From: Pseudomonadota bacterium | GTDB taxonomy: Bacteria > Pseudomonadota > Alphaproteobacteria > Ferrovibrionales > Ferrovibrionaceae | Assembly: GCA_021793055.1 (NCBI GenBank) | Contig: JAJYTL010000045.1 | Coordinates: 1-15,022 of the forward strand | DNA length: 15,022 nucleotides | Direction: 5' to 3' | In this document: in pieces, positions 6,120-13,397 of the stretch | Numbering within the stretch: position 1 is the stretch's first letter | How the letters are laid out: every line of letters begins with the position of its first letter | Notes under the pieces: generated by a model | Seen by the model: only the letters and a program-made list of their open reading frames with translations | Told to the model about the DNA's origin: nothing | Database searches by the model: none | Position numbers and translations under genes: made by a program

Positions 6120-7001
6120 ATGGCTTCGTCTCAGCCCGGAATTCTTCCCCCGATCCCCAATCTGTGCCGCTATCTCGAATTCGTTGCGGCGCCGGACCGC
6201 GATCCCCTGCCGGCGGTGAAAAATCTCGCCGCCCTGGCAATCGACGAAGGCGTGGTGATCGGCTTCGGTCCGACCCTGGTCAAGCGGCTCCGGCGCGATA
6301 TCGCCGGCCTCCGGGCCTTCCCATCCCTGAGCGGCGGCGGCTGCGAGGTGCCTTCGACCCAGGCGGATATCTGGGTCTGGCTGCGCGGCGAGGACCGCGG
6401 CCGCCTCGTCCACCGTGCGCGCGCGATCGAGGGGCTGCTGCGTTCCGCCTTTCTTTGCGAGCGTGTGGTCGACGGCTTCAAGTATGACCGTGGCCTCGAT
6501 CTCAGCGGTTACGAGGATGGCACCGAGAACCCGAAGGGTGAGGCCGCGGTCGCGGCCGCGGTGGTGCAGGGCCAGGGCGCCGCGCTCGATGGCGCGAGCT
6601 TCGTCGCCGTGCAGCAATGGGTGCACGATCTTGACCATCTCGCCGCGCTGCCGGAAAGCGAGGGCGACAACATCATCGGCCGGCGCCGGAGCGATAACCA
6701 GGAGCTTGCGGACGCGCCGCCGTCCGCGCATGTGAAGCGCACCGCGCAGGAGAGCTTCGAGCCGGAGGCCTTCGTCCTGCGTCGCTCGATGCCTTGGGCG
6801 GGCGCGCGCGGCGAGGGCTTCATGTTCGTCGCCTTCGGCAAGTCCCTCGACGCCTTTGAGGTGCAGCTGCGCCGCATGGCGGGCCTTGAGGACGGCATCG
6901 TCGACGGCCTGTTCCGTTTCACTCGTCCGACGAGCGGAAGCTATTTCTGGTGTCCGCCAGTCCAGGACGGCAAGCTCAAGCTGTCGGCGCTCGGCCTGTA
7001 G
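6120..7001 (+). CDS. DyP-type peroxidase (YfeX-like)
   Basis: This is a haem peroxidase of the dye-decolourising family, 293 residues when counted from the ATG at 6120. It opens with MASSQPGILPPIPNL, close to the start of YfeX-type (class B/P) enzymes. The diagnostic GxxDG motif is GYEDGTENP, with catalytic Asp133. The proximal haem ligand is probably His204 in SAHVKRT. A distal Arg lies in LRRSMPW (221-222). The C-terminal segment, from FMFVAFGKSLDAFEVQL to DGLFRFTRP, is also typical. It has no signal peptide or Tat motif, so it is cytosolic. A GTG at 6096 would add eight non-conserved residues and is less likely. No encapsulin gene or cargo-loading tail is visible. The physiological substrate is unknown for most of this family. 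Confidence 0.92.
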   Translation: MASSQPGILPPIPNLCRYLEFVAAPDRDPLPAVKNLAALAIDEGVVIGFGPTLVKRLRRDIAGLRAFPSLSGGGCEVPSTQADIWVWLRGEDRGRLVHRARAIEGLLRSAFLCERVVDGFKYDRGLDLSGYEDGTENPKGEAAVAAAVVQGQGAALDGASFVAVQQWVHDLDHLAALPESEGDNIIGRRRSDNQELADAPPSAHVKRTAQESFEPEAFVLRRSMPWAGARGEGFMFVAFGKSLDAFEVQLRRMAGLEDGIVDGLFRFTRPTSGSYFWCPPVQDGKLKLSALGL

Positions 7002-7078
7002 CCGCACTCGGTCTATAATCGCCGCCCGCCATTCAAGGGTGGATCGGCGGCGGCAAGAGGCGATTGAAGCGGCGAACC

Positions 7079-8515
7079 ATGCTCGAATTCGTCCCCTTTG
7101 GCGGGGTTGCGTATTATTTCCTGGTGGTCGTCCATGTGGCGACGGCCGGGGCCGTCACGCTTCATGCCCTGTTGAAAAAGCGCGATGTGCGGGCGGCGAC
7201 CGGTTGGATCGGCGTCGCCTGGCTGTCGCCGATCCTCGGGCCCTTGCTCTACTGGTTTCTCGGCATCAATCGCGTCACCCGGCGCGCGCTGCGCCTCAGT
7301 CGGCGCGGCCCGTGGCGCAAGGTGGCGGCCAAGGGGGCGATTCCCGAGGCCGGGGAACTGCCGGAAAACATCGCGACCGTCGCCCGTGTCGGCGAGCGGC
7401 TCACCGGCTATCCGCTGACGCCGGGCAACGAGGTCGCGGTGCTGCACGGCGGCGACGAGGCCTATCCGGCGATGATCGCGGCGATCCGGGGCGCCACGCG
7501 CAGCATCGCTCTGGCCTCCTACATCTTCAGGCCGGATGGCACCGGCGAGAGCTTCGTCCAGGCCCTAGCCGATGCCAAGGCGCGCGGCGTCGAGATTCGC
7601 GTCCTCGTGGACGGAATCGGCGCCGGCTATTTCTTCGCCCCGATCGTCCGCCAGCTGGCGGCCGAGGGCGTTCCGGTCGCTCGCTTCCTGCACGATTGGA
7701 TGCCGCTTCGCATGGCCTTCGTGAACATGCGGAGCCACAAGAAGATCCTGGTCGTCGACGGCGCCCTCGGCTTTACCGGCGGCTTGAACATCGGCGACGA
7801 GAACCTGCTCGCGATCGGGCCTCAGGATTCGGTGAGCGACATCCATTTCCGGGTCGCGGGACCGGTGGTGCAGCAGCTCATGCTGACCTTCGCCGAGGAC
7901 TGGAACTTCACCACCGGGGAGGTTCTCGAGAGCGACGTCTGGTGGCCCGATCTCGATCCCGTCGGCAGCGTTCTTGCGCGCGGCATCAGTTCCGGCCCGG
8001 ACGAGGAGATCGGCAGGCTCGAGGCGGTGCTGCAGGGCGCGCTCGGCCTCGCCCGGCAGCGCATCCGCATCGTCACGCCGTATTTCCTGCCCGACCAGCG
8101 CCTGATGTCGTCGATCGCGCTTGCGGCGCTGCGGGGCGTCGAGGTCGAGATCGTGATCCCCGAGGCCGCCGATCATCGCCTGATCACCTGGGCGACGCGG
8201 GCGCATCTGCGGCACTTCCTGGCGCCCGGTGTGAAATTCTTCTTCTCGCCGCCGCCATTCGATCACGCCAAGCTGATGACCGTCGATGCGAACTGGTGCT
8301 TCGTCGGCAGCCCCAATTGGGACGTCCGCAGCACGCGGCTGAATTTCGAGTTCAGCCTGGAATGCTACGACGGCGCCTTCACCGCCGAGGTCGACCGCGT
8401 CATCGACCGCAAGGTCGAGAAAGCGAGGACGGTCCCGCTCGCCGCCTTCGCCGCCGCGCCGCTGATCCACCAACTGCGGGACGCGGCGGCGCGGCTGTTC
8501 CTGCCGTATCTCTGA
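7079..8515 (+). CDS. cls: Cardiolipin synthase, phospholipase D family
   Basis: This membrane enzyme of the phospholipase D superfamily is 478 residues long from the ATG at 7079. It should join two phosphatidylglycerol molecules, or phosphatidylglycerol with another phospholipid, to make cardiolipin. Two N-terminal membrane helices (about 5-30 and 40-62, the PLDc_N region) precede two catalytic domains. Each domain has an HKD motif: His220-Lys222-Asp227 in SHKKILVVDG and His396-Lys398-Asp403 in DHAKLMTVD, followed by GFTGGLNIGDE and FVGSPNWDVRS respectively. A TTG at 7064 with AAGAGG only three bases upstream is an alternative start adding five residues. GAAGCGG lies five bases before the ATG, so I prefer the ATG. 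The gene follows the peroxidase by 77 bases and precedes an EEP-family gene, an order like E. coli clsB-ybhP. Confidence 0.93.
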   Translation: MLEFVPFGGVAYYFLVVVHVATAGAVTLHALLKKRDVRAATGWIGVAWLSPILGPLLYWFLGINRVTRRALRLSRRGPWRKVAAKGAIPEAGELPENIATVARVGERLTGYPLTPGNEVAVLHGGDEAYPAMIAAIRGATRSIALASYIFRPDGTGESFVQALADAKARGVEIRVLVDGIGAGYFFAPIVRQLAAEGVPVARFLHDWMPLRMAFVNMRSHKKILVVDGALGFTGGLNIGDENLLAIGPQDSVSDIHFRVAGPVVQQLMLTFAEDWNFTTGEVLESDVWWPDLDPVGSVLARGISSGPDEEIGRLEAVLQGALGLARQRIRIVTPYFLPDQRLMSSIALAALRGVEVEIVIPEAADHRLITWATRAHLRHFLAPGVKFFFSPPPFDHAKLMTVDANWCFVGSPNWDVRSTRLNFEFSLECYDGAFTAEVDRVIDRKVEKARTVPLAAFAAAPLIHQLRDAAARLFLPYL

Positions 8516-8751
8516 GCCCGCCGTGTGCCCGGCGCCGGCCGCCAGGCCGTGTCCAGGTTCTTGAATTCTTCGCCGCTCAACCCACATGATAGGCGCGGAA
8601 AAGGAGGCTGCGGCCGGGCATTGGCGCGCGGCCGCGATGGTGGCGGCACTGCGAGGGCGCGCCGGCCGATCCTTTTTCTAAACGGCTCAATTCTGGCTGA
8701 GTGCTGGTGGAACATCCCTCGCGTCTAACCATTCCCGTCGTGGAGAGCTGA

Positions 8752-9399
8752 TTGCGCGTTATCAGTTGGAACCTGCTGCGCCTGGTCGGCGCCGGGATCG
8801 AGGACGTCGCTGCGCTGGTGGCGCAGCAAAAGCCGGACATCCTGTTCATGCAAGAGGCAATGGCAGCGATGGAGGCATTGCCGACGATGATCGGCGGCCG
8901 GCTGCATCGCACCCGATTGCCGGGTCGAATTTACGGCCTCGCGGTCTGGAGCCCGCACCCCCTTTCGCCGCCGACGGCGGTCCGCCTGCCGGTTTCGGCG
9001 ATGCCGGGCCGTTTGCCGCCGCGGCTCGCCCAGGTTGTGAAGTCGGGCGGCATTACCTTCGCCAATGTCCATCTCTCCCATGGCCAGGTGCTGAACCGGC
9101 TGCAGCTGATGCGGATCGCCCGCGGGCTGGGGGCGCCGGCCGCGGTGATCGGCGATTACAACGCCGTCGGCCCGACCGTGGTGCCGGGATTCCGCGATGT
9201 CGGGCCGCGCGAGCGCACCCATGGCGCCGGCGAGGTGCTGATGTTCCGATTGGACCGTTGCTTGGCGCGCGGCGTGGTCTGCGCCGAGGCGCGGGCGCTG
9301 GAACGGGGTGCCTCCGACCACCGTCCGATCCTGCTCGAACTCGAGCCGGCGCCGGTTTCCGCGGCTATCTCGGACGGGCTTGACCGCGACGTCGCGTGA
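8752..9399 (+). CDS. Endonuclease/exonuclease/phosphatase (EEP) family protein, YbhP-like context
   Basis: This 215-residue member of the DNase I/exonuclease III/inositol-phosphatase fold has every catalytic block in order: Asn7 in ISWNLLR, Glu35 in FMQEA, His107 in ANVHLSHG, Asp135 and Asn137 in GDYNA, and Asp189-His190 in SDHRPI. It is therefore expected to be an active Mg-dependent phosphodiesterase or phosphatase. It has no signal peptide and is shorter than exonuclease III, so DNA repair is not assured. The start is a TTG with GGAGAG (8742-8747) four bases upstream. It begins 236 bases after the cardiolipin synthase gene. A similar neighbour relation (ybhP beside clsB) hints at lipid or headgroup metabolism, but that is inference. 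The substrate is unknown. Confidence 0.85.
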   Translation: MRVISWNLLRLVGAGIEDVAALVAQQKPDILFMQEAMAAMEALPTMIGGRLHRTRLPGRIYGLAVWSPHPLSPPTAVRLPVSAMPGRLPPRLAQVVKSGGITFANVHLSHGQVLNRLQLMRIARGLGAPAAVIGDYNAVGPTVVPGFRDVGPRERTHGAGEVLMFRLDRCLARGVVCAEARALERGASDHRPILLELEPAPVSAAISDGLDRDVA

Positions 9400-9414
9400 C
9401 GCTGCCGCGGGCGC

Positions 9415-9435
9415 GGCGGCCAAGATAGGGCCGCC
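9415..9435 (+). terminator. Possible weak terminator hairpin after the EEP gene
   Basis: GGCGGCC (9415-9421) and GGCCGCC (9429-9435) form a perfect 7-bp stem with a 7-base loop, 15 bases after the EEP stop codon. There is no downstream T-run. It would act as a transcript end only with help, or as a stabilising 3' structure. It also lies between convergent genes. Confidence 0.3.
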
Positions 9436-9524
9436 AAGCCGCCCGACGTCAATCGATCATGAAATCCGCCGCGCCGGGCTGACGCGGCATGGCGCGCCGC
9501 ATCAGCCCTCGGCGGAGAAGACGG

Positions 9525-10799
9525 TTAGAGCCAGCCGAGGCCTCGAGCCAGCATGTTCAGTGCCACCAGGAGAACCACCGGGATGAAGACCTTGCGCAGC
9601 CCGACGTTCGAGATGCGCGGCAGGATGGTGGCGCCAAGAGTGGCGCCGAGGAGGACGCCGAGCGCGACCGGTGCCGCGATCACCGGGTCGATGTCGCCGC
9701 GCTGAAAGTAGATTCCGGCCGAGGCCGCCGCGGTGACGCCAATCATGAAATTGCTGGTGGTGGTCGAAACCCGCATCGGCAGGCGCATCGCGGTATCCAT
9801 GGCCAGCACCTTGAAGGTGCCGCTGCCGATGCCGAGCAGGCCCGAGATCAGCCCCGCCACGTACATCATGCTGAAGCCGATGCGGACATGGGCGACGTGA
9901 TAGGGATGCGGCTCTTGCGTCTGGGAATCCGGGTAGCTGGAGGGTAGGCGCAGCCGCTCGGCCCATTTGTGGTTTTTCACATCGGCCGGCGTTTCCTCGG
10001 AAAGCCGGAGGATGAGCGGCAGGACCGAGATCAGCAACACGACGCCGAAGACAATGAACAGCACCGTCGCGTTCAGCACGGTGGTGAGGAGCGCGCCGCA
10101 GATCGCCCCCGTGGTGGTGGCGATTTCCAGCAGCATGCCGACGCGAAGATTGGTGAGGTGGTCCTTGACATAGGCCGCCGCCGCGCCGCTCGAGGTCGCG
10201 ATCACCGACACGATCGAGGCGCCGATTGCGACGTCGAAGGGGACATGGAAGATCAGGGTCAGGATCGGCACGATGAAGATGCCGCCGCCGAGGCCGACCA
10301 GCGCGCCGACGAAGCCGGCGAAGACTGAACTGCCGAGCACCAGGAAGAAGAACTGCAGGGTGTCGTCCTGAACCGGCGCCGGCCCGGACTGGCCGAGCCA
10401 ATAGCCCATGCCGAAGATGCTGAACAGAAGGATCGCCAGCACCAGCCCGGTGATGATGACATAGGTTCGATCCTCCTCGATGGCGAAGGCGAGGATCGAA
10501 ACCGCGACCCGCGTCACCGGTGTCGCGAGCAGGATGACGAGACCGAGAAGAACGATCGAGAGAGGATCGAATTGCATGAGCCCGGCGAAAATGGCGCCGA
10601 GCGTGTGCGGGAAGGTCGCCGGCGCGGCGGTTCCCATCAGGCGCTGCAGGAAGAAGTCGCCGATGCCGAACAGGATAATCGCGACGCTCAACAGCACGCC
10701 GCCCCTGAGCACCCCGCTGATGATGATTTCGGCCTTGCGGACGACGCTGTCGTCGGGTTCGGCGGCCATGGTCTTGCTGTTAAACGTTTGGCTTGTCAT
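9525..10799 (-). CDS. TauE/SafE (TSUP) family transporter with fused N-terminal DUF1634 domain
   Basis: This is a predicted inner-membrane transporter of 424 residues. Residues about 20-137 match DUF1634: three membrane helices with the signature LRGGVLLSVAIILFGIG (31-47), QFDPLSIVLLGLVILLATPVTR (76-97) and EDRTYVIITGLVLAILL (109-125). Residues about 148-424 are a TauE/SafE (TSUP) domain, with its two internal repeats marked by VGLGGGIFIVPIL (168-180) and GLLGIGSGTFKVLAM (320-334). TSUP proteins are linked to export or uptake of sulfite, sulfoacetate and other organosulfur anions. The substrate cannot be told here because no sulfur-metabolism gene is adjacent. DUF1634 proteins are usually encoded by a separate gene next to a TSUP gene, so the fusion supports a physical partnership. 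The start is the ATG at 10799; ATG 10769 (MAAEPDD) is an alternative. It is convergent with the EEP gene. Confidence 0.88.
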   Translation of the reverse strand: MTSQTFNSKTMAAEPDDSVVRKAEIIISGVLRGGVLLSVAIILFGIGDFFLQRLMGTAAPATFPHTLGAIFAGLMQFDPLSIVLLGLVILLATPVTRVAVSILAFAIEEDRTYVIITGLVLAILLFSIFGMGYWLGQSGPAPVQDDTLQFFFLVLGSSVFAGFVGALVGLGGGIFIVPILTLIFHVPFDVAIGASIVSVIATSSGAAAAYVKDHLTNLRVGMLLEIATTTGAICGALLTTVLNATVLFIVFGVVLLISVLPLILRLSEETPADVKNHKWAERLRLPSSYPDSQTQEPHPYHVAHVRIGFSMMYVAGLISGLLGIGSGTFKVLAMDTAMRLPMRVSTTTSNFMIGVTAAASAGIYFQRGDIDPVIAAPVALGVLLGATLGATILPRISNVGLRKVFIPVVLLVALNMLARGLGWL

Positions 10800-11121
10800 T
10801 GCTGTACTCGATTCTCACGAAACTGCGGGAGTGTTGTCGCGCTCAGACGGCCTGAATCGCCGCCCGCGCGGTGAACGCATTTCTCCCAGGTTAAAGTGTG
10901 AAACCATTCGCGCCGATCCCGAAGGATTGGCCACGTTAGCGGAGGTCGCGCCTAAGCCGGGGAGATGCGCGCGCTATCGTCGGCGGCGTCGTCGGTGACG
11001 GCCGCGGCCGAAATCGGTGCCGCTCAGAATCGCATCCGGGCGCCGCGAGGGGCGCTGGCACCGGCGGTTCACGTCAAGGGTCGAGGGAACGGCTATAAGC
11101 GAGCCCATTGGGCGTCGCGGG

Positions 11122-11138
11122 GGGGCCATTTCGGCCCC
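11122..11138 (+). repeat. GC-rich hairpin in the TSUP-pirin intergenic region
   Basis: GGGGCC (11122-11127) and GGCCCC (11133-11138) form a perfect 6-bp stem with loop ATTTC. There is no T-run, and no known element is recognised. Confidence 0.35.
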
Positions 11139-11223
11139 GCCGGTCTTGGCGGCGGCGGTGGCGCGGGCATCCTTCGCCGGAGCCGGCCCGCAAAGGCGCC
11201 GGGAATCGGGCTTGGACCATACC

Positions 11224-11238
11224 TCTCGACAATCGAGA
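11224..11238. repeat. Perfect palindrome, possible operator
   Basis: TCTCGA-CAA-TCGAGA is a 6-bp perfect inverted repeat with a 3-base centre, about 390 bases upstream of the pirin gene and about 425 bases upstream of the TSUP gene. The shape fits a dimeric repressor site, but no regulator gene is nearby to pair it with. Confidence 0.35.
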
Positions 11239-11613
11239 ACCACAACCAACACCTGACTGCCGCGGTAGCCGCCCCCCCTGACCGACGGCTAGTCTCGCAT
11301 TCCGGAGGGGGCGTAAAAGATGCCGTGTACGTAGGCGTATTCTTAGAAATGATCAAGAGATTTTCTCTAGATGCATGGCTGACTCTCTATTTTTCGTTAA
11401 CCGGTGGCGCGGGCGACACGGCGTCAGGGGTTTCTCGCCCCCCGACAAGCGGCCGTCGGCCTGTCGGCGGTGGCGCGGCTGCCCCGGCGAGCGATTTCCG
11501 CTATCTTGGTGACTGCGGCTTGGGCCGCATCGCCTGCCGCTTGCGTTCGCACGAGTCGGCGGCGCTGGGGACGCGGCGCGATCCGCTGCCGAAGCGCGGT
11601 TCTCGCCGCGGTC

Positions 11614-11622
11614 AAAGGAGGT
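11614..11622 (+). promoter_or_regulatory. Near-perfect Shine-Dalgarno of the pirin gene
   Basis: AAAGGAGGT lies five bases before the pirin ATG (11627), counting from the end of GGAGG. It is the strongest ribosome binding site in the window and fixes the start codon. Confidence 0.85.
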
Positions 11623-11626
11623 CCGC

Positions 11627-12325
11627 ATGATCACCTTCCGCGATCGATCCAGCCGCGGCGCGACCCGGACCGGCTGGTTGGACAGCCGGCACAGCTTTTC
11701 CTTCGGCCATTACCGCGATCCCGCCCATATGGGGTTCCGCGCCTTGCGCGTCATCAACGAGGATCGGGTGGCGCCCGGCGCCGGCTTTCCGACGCATGGG
11801 CATCGCGACATGGAGATCGTCTCCTACGTCCTCGACGGCGCGCTTGAGCACAAGGACAGCATCGGCAACGGCTCGATCATTCGTCCGGGCGAGGTGCAGC
11901 GGATGTCGGCCGGCACCGGCATCCGGCACAGCGAATACAACCCGTCGCCAACCGAGCCGGTGCATTTCCTCCAGATCTGGATCCTTCCCGACCGGCAGGG
12001 GCTGGCGCCGGGCTATGAGCAGCGGCGTTTCGCCACGGCGGAAAAGCGTGGCCGATTCCAGCTTGTCGGCGGCCCGGCCGGGGACGACGGTGCCGTCACC
12101 ATCCATGCCGACGCGCGCATGTACGTGGCGTCGCTGATGGCGGGCGAGACGGTGTCGCACCGCATCGCTCCCGGGCGCGGCGTCTGGCTGCAGCTCGCGC
12201 GCGGCATCGTCACCCTCAACGACGGCGAACTCCGCGAGGGCGACGGCGCCGCCATCGAAGGCGAGCCGGAGGTGGTTGTCGCCGCCGAGGTGGATGCGGA
12301 AGTTCTGTTATTCGATCTTGCCTGA
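11627..12325 (+). CDS. Pirin family protein (YhhW-like bicupin)
   Basis: This 232-residue cytosolic protein has the two-cupin pirin fold. The N-terminal cupin carries the metal site as His57 and His59 (THGHRDME) and His101 and Glu103 (RHSEYN), the same pattern as E. coli YhhW and human pirin. The family signature RALRVINEDRVAPGAGFPTHGH precedes the first two ligands. Some bacterial pirins have quercetin 2,3-dioxygenase activity in vitro; others are regulators or redox sensors, so the function is open. The C-terminal cupin (about 140-232, including IAPGRGVWLQLARG) has no matching ligand set, as usual. The start is set by AAAGGAGGT. The gene is convergent with the SRAP gene, leaving 14 bases between stops. 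The AT-rich island 230-290 bases upstream may belong to its control region. Confidence 0.92.
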   Translation: MITFRDRSSRGATRTGWLDSRHSFSFGHYRDPAHMGFRALRVINEDRVAPGAGFPTHGHRDMEIVSYVLDGALEHKDSIGNGSIIRPGEVQRMSAGTGIRHSEYNPSPTEPVHFLQIWILPDRQGLAPGYEQRRFATAEKRGRFQLVGGPAGDDGAVTIHADARMYVASLMAGETVSHRIAPGRGVWLQLARGIVTLNDGELREGDGAAIEGEPEVVVAAEVDAEVLLFDLA

Positions 12326-12339
12326 GCGGCGCGGCCGGG

Positions 12340-13011
12340 CTAGGGGAGCGGCAGTTGCGCCGCATCCGGGGCTGCGGGCTTGCGCGGCGCCGTGCCGACG
12401 GGTGCCGCCGTCATCCGCTCGGCCGGGAACGGCCGGAGAAGGGCGCGGAGCGCCTCCGGCGTCGCCGCCTGCTCGCCGAGCCAGGCCGCGTAATCCTCGG
12501 GCGCCACGATCGCCGGCATGCGGTCGTGGATCGGTGCCAGCAACGGATTCGCTGCGGTGGTGACGATGGCGAAGCTGCGGAGCCACGCGCCCTCGGGCGT
12601 CCGCCAGCCTTCCCACAGCCCCGCCATGGCGAAGAGCTCGCCGCTCCGGAGCCGGATGGCATAGGCCTGCCTTGGCTGCGTATCCTTGCTCCCTTCGTAG
12701 AAGGCGCTCGCCGGGATCAGGCAGCGGCGCTTGACGAAGGCGTCGCGGAAGGTGGGCTTCGCGGCGATGCTTTCGGCCCGCGCGTTGAACAGCCGGGCGC
12801 CGACTGACGGGTCTTTCGCCCAATGCGGCACCAGGCCGAAGCGCAGGCAATCGAGCGCGCGTTCGCGGCTTTGCGGATTGAAGCGCACGACCGGCGCCGC
12901 CGTGCCCGGCGCGACGGCTTGGCGCGGCGCCATCTCGGCTGCGGCGTTCGTGATCCGGAACCAGCGCGCGACCAATTCGGTCGGCAGGGTGGAATCGTAG
13001 CGCCCGCACAC
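12340..13011 (-). CDS. SOS response-associated peptidase (SRAP/YedK/HMCES family)
   Basis: This 223-residue protein has an SRAP domain. In YedK and HMCES, Cys2 is exposed after removal of the initiator Met and forms a stable thiazolidine crosslink with abasic sites in single-stranded DNA, shielding them at stalled forks. The GTG start gives (M)CGRY at the N-terminus. The other active-site residues are in place: Asn76 in LFNARAE, Glu106 in SAFYEG and His162 in IHDRMP. The Trp that usually follows the catalytic Glu (YEW) is Gly here. The GTG lies five bases after the stop of the upstream 107-residue gene, with no independent promoter visible, so the two form one operon read from a LexA-box promoter near 13370-13401. 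The frame stays open upstream to 13272, but CGRY at position 2 makes that extension untenable. Confidence 0.93.
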   Translation of the reverse strand: MCGRYDSTLPTELVARWFRITNAAAEMAPRQAVAPGTAAPVVRFNPQSRERALDCLRFGLVPHWAKDPSVGARLFNARAESIAAKPTFRDAFVKRRCLIPASAFYEGSKDTQPRQAYAIRLRSGELFAMAGLWEGWRTPEGAWLRSFAIVTTAANPLLAPIHDRMPAIVAPEDYAAWLGEQAATPEALRALLRPFPAERMTAAPVGTAPRKPAAPDAAQLPLP

Positions 13012-13016
13012 CGCCG

Positions 13017-13340
13017 TCAGCCCGCCATCGCCATGCGCGTCTGCCAGGCCACCGGCTCGAACAGGGGAACGTCGCCGAGGAAGCAGCGGCCGGCGGCATC
13101 GCGGAACAGCCGGCAACGGAAGCGATAGCTCACGCCGGCCACCGCGAGCGCGCCGGCATAGGCGAAATGGCCGCCGTCGTCGTCGGTGCTTTCCGAGAGC
13201 ACCGGCCGCGCCCGGATCTCGGCGATGCCATCGAGAAGCGGGCTGATCGGCCCTTGCAGGCAGCCGGCGCAAAGCACGTCCGCGAGGCCGACGCGATAAC
13301 GGCTGGTCAGGAAATCGTCGACCGCGGCGAAGGCGCTCAT
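13017..13340 (-). CDS. Unrecognised 107-residue protein, first gene of the LexA-box operon with SRAP
   Basis: I do not recognise this family. The protein is small, apparently soluble and mixed alpha/beta, with no signal peptide or membrane helix. It contains LCAGCLQG with a CxxC pair (Cys24, Cys27), two further cysteines (Cys76, Cys86), an acidic STDDDGGHF stretch (51-59), and a beta-rich second half (SYRFRCRLFRDAAGRCFLGDVPLFEP, given here only in part as positions 71-95). The codon pattern is like its neighbours, and GAGAGG sits six bases before the ATG, so it is a real gene rather than a chance frame. It is translated just ahead of SRAP (5-base gap) and lies directly behind a LexA box and a candidate promoter. 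The context suggests a DNA-damage role, perhaps as an accessory to SRAP. The cysteines could bind metal, but that is a guess. Confidence 0.75.
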   Translation of the reverse strand: MSAFAAVDDFLTSRYRVGLADVLCAGCLQGPISPLLDGIAEIRARPVLSESTDDDGGHFAYAGALAVAGVSYRFRCRLFRDAAGRCFLGDVPLFEPVAWQTRMAMAG

Positions 13341-13368
13341 GCCATCCTCTCTGTCACGTTGGCGGGAA

Positions 13369-13397
13369 AGCCTAGCGCGGCGATGGGAACATATCAA
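13369..13397 (-). promoter_or_regulatory. Candidate promoter of the 107-aa protein/SRAP operon
   Basis: On the minus strand TTGATA (13397-13392) and TAGGCT (13374-13369) are separated by 17 bases. The -35 element lies inside the LexA box at 13387-13401, so LexA would block polymerase binding. The predicted transcript begins about 20 bases before the ATG at 13340. Confidence 0.5.

Larger units (their letters stand above)
10800..11626. other. 827-base region without a convincing gene; contains a sharp AT-rich island
   Basis: This is the longest stretch without a gene in the window, between the start of the TSUP gene and the start of the pirin gene. Open frames on either strand here give low-complexity Arg/Gly/Pro/Ala translations, as expected of chance frames in GC-rich DNA. 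I see no tRNA, no recognised RNA and no mobile-element ends. Points of structure are a GGGGCC-ATTTC-GGCCCC hairpin (11122-11138), a perfect palindrome TCTCGACAATCGAGA (11224-11238), and a 60-base block (11341-11400) of about 33% GC containing AGAGATTTTCTCT (11356-11368). Part of the region must hold promoters for both flanking genes, but no convincing -35/-10 pair is evident. Confidence 0.6.

Noticed and set aside
8623..8677. Possible terminator: GGCGCGC (8623-8629) pairing with GCGCGCC (8657-8663), with TTTTT at 8673-8677.
   Set aside because: The loop is 27 bases and the T-run begins nine bases after the stem, so it does not meet the form of an intrinsic terminator.
8621..8728. A possible 35-codon gene from TTG 8621 behind the purine-rich AAAAGGAGG near 8599-8607.
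   Set aside because: The spacing from the Shine-Dalgarno-like sequence to the TTG is too long (about 13 bases), and the translation is Arg/Gly-rich and then unlike any known protein.
10800..11626. A search for a tRNA, CRISPR array or insertion sequence in the long gene-free region.
   Set aside because: No T-loop-like GTTCRA motif in the right context, no regularly spaced repeats and no terminal inverted repeats with target duplications were found by eye.
10965..11630. A long plus-strand open frame of about 220 codons upstream of the pirin gene.
   Set aside because: The translation is low-complexity Arg/Gly/Pro/Ala, there is no ribosome binding site or domain, and it overlaps the pirin start in another frame. 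Long chance frames are expected at this GC content.
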